A DNA stretch of 8,903 nt from CAZEFK01 sp964511405 (GTDB taxonomy: Bacteria; Pseudomonadota; Alphaproteobacteria; Elsterales; Elsteraceae). The stretch spans positions 1-8,903 of the forward strand of contig CAZEFK010000266.1 of NCBI GenBank assembly GCA_964511405.1, given 5' to 3'. Of the stretch, positions 5,536 to 8,903 are shown in pieces. The notes under the pieces were generated by a model. The model did no database searches. It saw only the letters and a list, made by a program, of their open reading frames with translations, and was not told where the DNA came from. The position numbers and the translations under genes are program-made. Within the stretch, counting starts at the first letter, position 1. Every line of letters begins with the position of its first letter.

Positions 5536-6834
5536 TCAGGCCGCCGGCACCGCCAGCGGGGCTCGCTGGCGCCGCATCAGAATCAGCAGGCACAGCAGCC
5601 CCGGCGTCGCCGCCGCGGTCGCCGCCAGGAAGAACCCCACCCAGTCCAGCCGGTCTGCCAGCCATCCGCCGCCTGACGACAGCACCGTGCGCGCCACCGC
5701 CGACAGCGACGACAGCAGGGCGTACTGCGTCGCGGTGTAGCCGGCGCCGCACAGCCCCGACAGATAGGCGACGAACGCGGCCGACCCCATGCCGCCCATG
5801 ACGTTCTCGATCCCGATGGTCAGGGTCAGCATGCCGACGTCGTGGCCGGCGCGGGCCTGGAGGACATAGGCCAGGTTCGACAGCGCCTGGAGGACGCCGC
5901 AGGCGAGCAGGCTGCGCAGGGTGCCGATCCGGAACACCAGGACGCCGCCGAGCGCCACCCCGGCCATGCTGGCGACCACGCCGAACAGCTTCGAGACGCT
6001 GGCGACCTCGATCTTGGTAAAGCCCAGGTCGGTGTAGAAGGTGCTGGTCATGTGGCCGGCCAGCGCGTCGCCGAACTTGTACAGCACCACGAACAGCAGG
6101 ATCAGCAGCCAGCTCGGCCGGGTCGTGAATTCGGCGAACGGTTCGACGACGGCACGCTGCAGATGCCCGTCGAGCGGGCCGACCGCCGGGGCCGCCGGCT
6201 CGCGCGTGGCCAGGACCGCGGCCATGCCGACCATCATCAGCGCCGCCATCACCGCATAGGCGAAGAACCAGCCGCCCGACTCCGCGGCGGCCAGCGCCCC
6301 GGCGCCGCCGGCGATCAGGCCGAACCGGTAGCCCCACTGGGTCGCGGCCGCGCCGGCGCCCTGAAGGTCGGCGGGCGCAGGCGCGTCCAGCAGCTCGATG
6401 CGGTAGGCATCGATGACGATGTCCTGGCTGGCCGACAGGAAGGCCACGACCAGCGCCGCGGCGGCCGTGACCTCGGCATTCACCGCCGGATCGGCGGTGC
6501 CCAGCCACAGGATCGCCGCGGCCAGGGCCGCCTGCAGCGCCAGCGCCCAGCCGCGCCGCCGCCCGAGGGCGCGGGTCAGCCAGGGCAGGGGCGCCAGGTC
6601 GATGGCCGGCGACCACAGGAACTTGACCGTGTAGGGCAGCTGCACCAGTGCAAACAGGCCGATGTCGGTGCGCGAGACCTGGGCTTCGCTCAGCCACCGG
6701 CTGAGGGTGCCGCCGACCAGGGCCAGGGGCAGACCGCTGGCGAAGCCCATGGCCAGGATCGCGACCAGGCGCCGGTCGCGATAGGCGGCCAAGCCGTCGC
6801 GCATCCAGGCCGTCAGGGTCCGCGCCACATGCAT
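5536..6834 (-). CDS. ampG: AmpG family muropeptide MFS permease
   Basis: A 432-residue integral membrane protein of the major facilitator superfamily with about 12 hydrophobic segments. AmpG signatures are present: FASGLPLALVGGTL (31-44), SASQDIVIDAYRIE (134-147), YKFGDALAGHM (252-262) and ENVMGGMGSAAFVAYL (343-358). AmpG brings N-acetylglucosaminyl-anhydro-N-acetylmuramyl peptides from the periplasm into the cytoplasm for peptidoglycan recycling, and in many bacteria this influences AmpC beta-lactamase induction. No ampR, ampC, ampD or nagZ is in the window. I chose ATG 6834 (MHVARTLTAW), the start of the conserved region. A start at 6960 would add 42 unconserved residues and run over the start of the divergent hydrolase gene. 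The AGGG before this ATG is only 4 bases away, so GTG 6828 (10 bases) is a possible alternative. E. coli AmpG is longer (491 residues), with extra C-terminal segments. Confidence 0.85.
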   Translation of the reverse strand: MHVARTLTAWMRDGLAAYRDRRLVAILAMGFASGLPLALVGGTLSRWLSEAQVSRTDIGLFALVQLPYTVKFLWSPAIDLAPLPWLTRALGRRRGWALALQAALAAAILWLGTADPAVNAEVTAAAALVVAFLSASQDIVIDAYRIELLDAPAPADLQGAGAAATQWGYRFGLIAGGAGALAAAESGGWFFAYAVMAALMMVGMAAVLATREPAAPAVGPLDGHLQRAVVEPFAEFTTRPSWLLILLFVVLYKFGDALAGHMTSTFYTDLGFTKIEVASVSKLFGVVASMAGVALGGVLVFRIGTLRSLLACGVLQALSNLAYVLQARAGHDVGMLTLTIGIENVMGGMGSAAFVAYLSGLCGAGYTATQYALLSSLSAVARTVLSSGGGWLADRLDWVGFFLAATAAATPGLLCLLILMRRQRAPLAVPAA

Positions 6835-6937
6835 GCCGCCCTGTCTGGCACTGGTTCGGGACAAAGGGAAGGCGGCGAATGGGTTTGCGCCGGCCCGGGT
6901 TTCCCGCGACTGTGGCCGCTCCAGCGGGAGGAGCAGC
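6835..6937. promoter_or_regulatory. Divergent intergenic region between ampG and the hydrolase gene
   Basis: These 103 bases separate two divergent start codons and should carry both promoters. I find no clear -35/-10 pair and no strong operator-like palindrome; a small CGGG-TTT-CCCG repeat at 6896-6906 is the only symmetry noted. Promoter content is inferred from layout. Confidence 0.35.
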
Positions 6938-7801
6938 ATGCGCGCGCAGATTCGCGGCACCGAGATCTATTTCGACATCGAGGGTGCGGGGCTGGTGCCG
7001 GACGGCGCCGAGATGCGCGAGAAACCGGCCGCCATGGTCATCCATGGCGGCCCGGGCGGCGACCATAGCGGCTTCAAGCCGGGGATGGGCGCGCTCGCCG
7101 ACCGCTTCCAGCTGGTCTATTTCGACCATCGCGGCCAGGGCCGCTCGGCCAAGGGCGACCCCGCCCGCTACACCCTGGACGAGAATGTCGAGGACATGGA
7201 GGCGCTGCGCCGCCATCTGGGGCTGGGGCCGGTGGTCAGCATCGGCACCTCCTATGGCGGCATGGTCGCCATGGCCCATGCCGCCCGCTATCCCGGCTCG
7301 GTGTCGCACCTGATCCTGGTGGTCACCGCGGCCCATGGCGGCTTCATCGAGCGGGCGCAGCAGATCGTGGCCGACCGCGGCACGCCCGAGCAGCAGCGCG
7401 TCTGCGCGACGCTGTGGTCCGGCAGCTTCGCCAGCGCCGAGCAGCTGAAGGAGTACTACGCAGTCATGGGGCCGCTCTATTCGCGGCGCTTCGATGCCGC
7501 GGCGGCGGCCCAGACCCGGGCGCGGGCGATCCATTCGCCCGAGCCGCTCAACCGCGCCTTCGGCGGCTTCCTCAGGACCTTCGACCTGCGCCCGGAGCTC
7601 GGCCGGATCACGGCGCCAACCCTGATCCTGGCCGGCCGCCACGACTGGATCTGCCCGCCCGAATTCTCCGAGGAGATCCACGGCCTGATCCCGGGCTCGG
7701 ACCTGCGCATCTTCGAGAACAGCAGCCACTCGATCCGCGCCGACGAGCCTCAGGCGCTCTATGACGCGATCGCCGGCTTCGTGGTCTACAAGCGGCGGTA
7801 G
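6938..7801 (+). CDS. Alpha/beta hydrolase, prolyl-iminopeptidase-like
   Basis: A 287-residue protein, normal length for the family. ATG 6938 is preceded by a strong GGGAGGAG ribosome binding site (6926-6933). Frames starting further upstream would add unconserved residues. Catalytic features can be read in order: oxyanion-hole motif HGGPGG (36-41), the DHRGQGRS strand (63-70), the nucleophile elbow GTSYGG with Ser105, the acid Asp236 in GRHDWICPPE, and the base His264 in SSHSIRADEP. HGGPGG with DHRGQGRS is typical of peptidase family S33, which includes prolyl iminopeptidases, but related esterases and lactonases share it, so the substrate is open. There is no signal peptide, so it should be cytoplasmic. 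It is divergent from ampG; a role in using imported peptides is possible but nothing in the sequence shows it. Its stop lies 3 bases from that of the converging exporter gene. Confidence 0.85.
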   Translation: MRAQIRGTEIYFDIEGAGLVPDGAEMREKPAAMVIHGGPGGDHSGFKPGMGALADRFQLVYFDHRGQGRSAKGDPARYTLDENVEDMEALRRHLGLGPVVSIGTSYGGMVAMAHAARYPGSVSHLILVVTAAHGGFIERAQQIVADRGTPEQQRVCATLWSGSFASAEQLKEYYAVMGPLYSRRFDAAAAAQTRARAIHSPEPLNRAFGGFLRTFDLRPELGRITAPTLILAGRHDWICPPEFSEEIHGLIPGSDLRIFENSSHSIRADEPQALYDAIAGFVVYKRR

Positions 7802-7804
7802 GTC

Positions 7805-8903
7805 TCAACGGCCGTGCCAGATCGCGACCGCACCCGCGAACAGCACGGCGGCCGATATCGCGAGTGAGGCATGTGCGCCGGCAATGAACGAGTTGCCGCC
7901 TCCGACCAGCGAGCCGAACAGGGCAACACCAAGCACGCTACCTGTTTGCCGCGTCGCGTTCAGCACGCCCGCGGCGATGCCGGATCGCGACTTCTCGACA
8001 CTGCCGAGCAGCGTCGAGATCAAGGGTGGCACGAGCAGGCCGAGCCCGCCGCCGAGAACCATGAGCTGCGCGCCGATCGCCCAGTAGCCCGAGCCCGCCG
8101 CCATGGGTAGCAAGGCAATGCAGCCGGCGGCTGTGAGCATCGAAGCCAGCGCGATGGTTTGCGGCGCGCCGAAACGCTCGCTGACCGACGCGGCGACGAG
8201 GTTGGCGGGTAGCACCATGCCCATCATGGGCACGAAAGCGAGGCCCGTTGCAAACGGCGACCAGCCACAGATCTTTTGGAAATAAAGGCTCAGAACGAAG
8301 ATTAGGCCGTAGAAGGCGATATTGAAGAGCAGTCCGACCAGCGCGGTCAGGGCGAACATGCGATGGCCGAACAGCGAGAGCGGCAACATCGGTTGCGGCG
8401 CGTGTGCCTCGCGCCAGACGAACAGGAGTCCGATCACGGCTGCGGCCGCGAAACCCGCGATGACGAGCGGATGGCCCCAGCCGAGCGCGCCGCCTTCGAT
8501 CAGGGCGCCAGCGAGCGCGCCAAGCGCCGTGATCGCCGCGATCTGGCCCGGCAGATCGATCTCGCGCTGCGCGAGCCGGGGCGTCTCTTCCGCATAGCGC
8601 CACGCAAGCCAGAGACCGGCCACGCCAATCGGCGGGTTGACCAAAAAGATCGAGCGCCAGCCGACCAGCGCGATCAGCGAGCCGCCGACGAATGGCCCAG
8701 CAGTCAAGGCGACGCTCGCACCCGCTGCCCATAAGCCAACCGCGCGGCCGCGCGCCTTCGGATCGGTATAGGCGTGATTGAGCAGCGTCAGCGAGTTCGG
8801 CACCAGGATCGCCGCGGCCAGGCCCTGCACGGAGCGAGCAGCGATCAGAAGAATCGCGGACGGAGCCAGGGCGCAGGCAAGCGATGCCAACGTGAAGATG
8901 GCA
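7805..8903 (-). CDS. DHA2 family (EmrB/QacA-like) MFS drug exporter, 5' end beyond window
   Basis: The reading frame is open to the right edge: codons for A-I-F-T precede the TTG at 8890, so that TTG is an internal Leu and not the start. About 366 codons are visible. The family usually has about 460-500 residues and 14 membrane helices, so roughly 90-100 residues with the first two or three helices are missing. Family motifs, numbered from that TTG: the ARSVQGLAAAILVPNSL helix (18-34), motif C as GASVALTAGPFVGG (57-70), then NPPIGVAGLWLA and further hydrophobic segments to the C-terminus. Such proteins export lipophilic drugs, dyes or biocides in exchange for protons; the substrate here is unknown. 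GC is about 60% (144 of 240 bases at 8101-8340) against about 75% in the neighbouring hydrolase gene, and A/T-ending codons are more frequent, suggesting recent transfer. Any regulator would lie outside the window. Confidence 0.85.
   Translation of the reverse strand, partial: AIFTLASLACALAPSAILLIAARSVQGLAAAILVPNSLTLLNHAYTDPKARGRAVGLWAAGASVALTAGPFVGGSLIALVGWRSIFLVNPPIGVAGLWLAWRYAEETPRLAQREIDLPGQIAAITALGALAGALIEGGALGWGHPLVIAGFAAAAVIGLLFVWREAHAPQPMLPLSLFGHRMFALTALVGLLFNIAFYGLIFVLSLYFQKICGWSPFATGLAFVPMMGMVLPANLVAASVSERFGAPQTIALASMLTAAGCIALLPMAAGSGYWAIGAQLMVLGGGLGLLVPPLISTLLGSVEKSRSGIAAGVLNATRQTGSVLGVALFGSLVGGGNSFIAGAHASLAISAAVLFAGAVAIWHGR

Noticed and set aside
6896..6906. CGGG-TTT-CCCG inverted repeat between ampG and the hydrolase gene
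   Set aside because: A 4-bp stem in 75% GC sequence is expected by chance and has no T tract to make it a terminator.
6833..6937. 35-residue N-terminal extension of the hydrolase
   Set aside because: The extension is not family-like and covers the ampG promoter region, whereas ATG 6938 has a strong ribosome binding site and starts at the conserved fold.
5842..7068. Long plus-strand frame opposite ampG
   Set aside because: Low-complexity product, antisense to the conserved AmpG coding sequence.
5381..7729. Long minus-strand frame over ampG and the hydrolase gene
   Set aside because: It crosses two well-supported genes on opposite strands, and its product is low complexity with no domain.

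Overview
The window looks like the chromosome of a high-GC Gram-negative alphaproteobacterium of the Rhodospirillales type. This rests on about 75% GC in the core genes (47 of 60 bases at 5041-5100, 45 of 60 at 7321-7380), the strong G/C bias at third codon positions, and envelope genes such as a heptosyltransferase-like GT9 enzyme and an AmpG muropeptide permease. The species cannot be named from the sequence alone.

Layout, left to right. (1) Positions 1-1255, minus strand: a protein of about 392 residues with an Ala/Pro-rich body, a linker and a C-terminal domain that looks like a polymorphic-toxin tip. One base after its stop a small acidic reading frame starts and runs off the left edge; it is the probable immunity gene. 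GC falls from about 73% in the gene body to about 55% over the tip and the next gene, as expected for an exchanged toxin/immunity cassette. (2) Positions 1262-1546: a non-coding gap with two near-identical minus-strand terminators and a short palindrome in front of the toxin gene. (3) Positions 1547-4231, minus strand: a large NDP-forming acyl-CoA synthetase fused to a GNAT domain, the architecture of the Pat/PatZ protein lysine acetyltransferases. (4) Positions 4309-5316, plus strand: a GT9 (heptosyltransferase-like) glycosyltransferase, divergent from Pat across a 77-base gap, followed by a small proline-rich reading frame. (5) Positions 5536-6834, minus strand: AmpG, which imports anhydromuropeptides for cell-wall recycling. 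(6) Positions 6938-7801, plus strand: an alpha/beta hydrolase of the prolyl-iminopeptidase type, divergent from AmpG. (7) Positions 7805-8903, minus strand: a 5'-truncated DHA2-type (EmrB/QacA-like) drug exporter of lower GC, about 60% in a sampled stretch, cut by the right edge.

The genes do not form one pathway. The middle is ordinary core metabolism and envelope housekeeping, with genes alternating in strand and very little space between them. The two ends, the toxin/immunity pair and the exporter, have the composition of accessory DNA. The toxin/immunity pair is the only candidate here for a poorly described system; the rest belongs to known families. No tRNA, rRNA, CRISPR array, transposase or integrase is visible.
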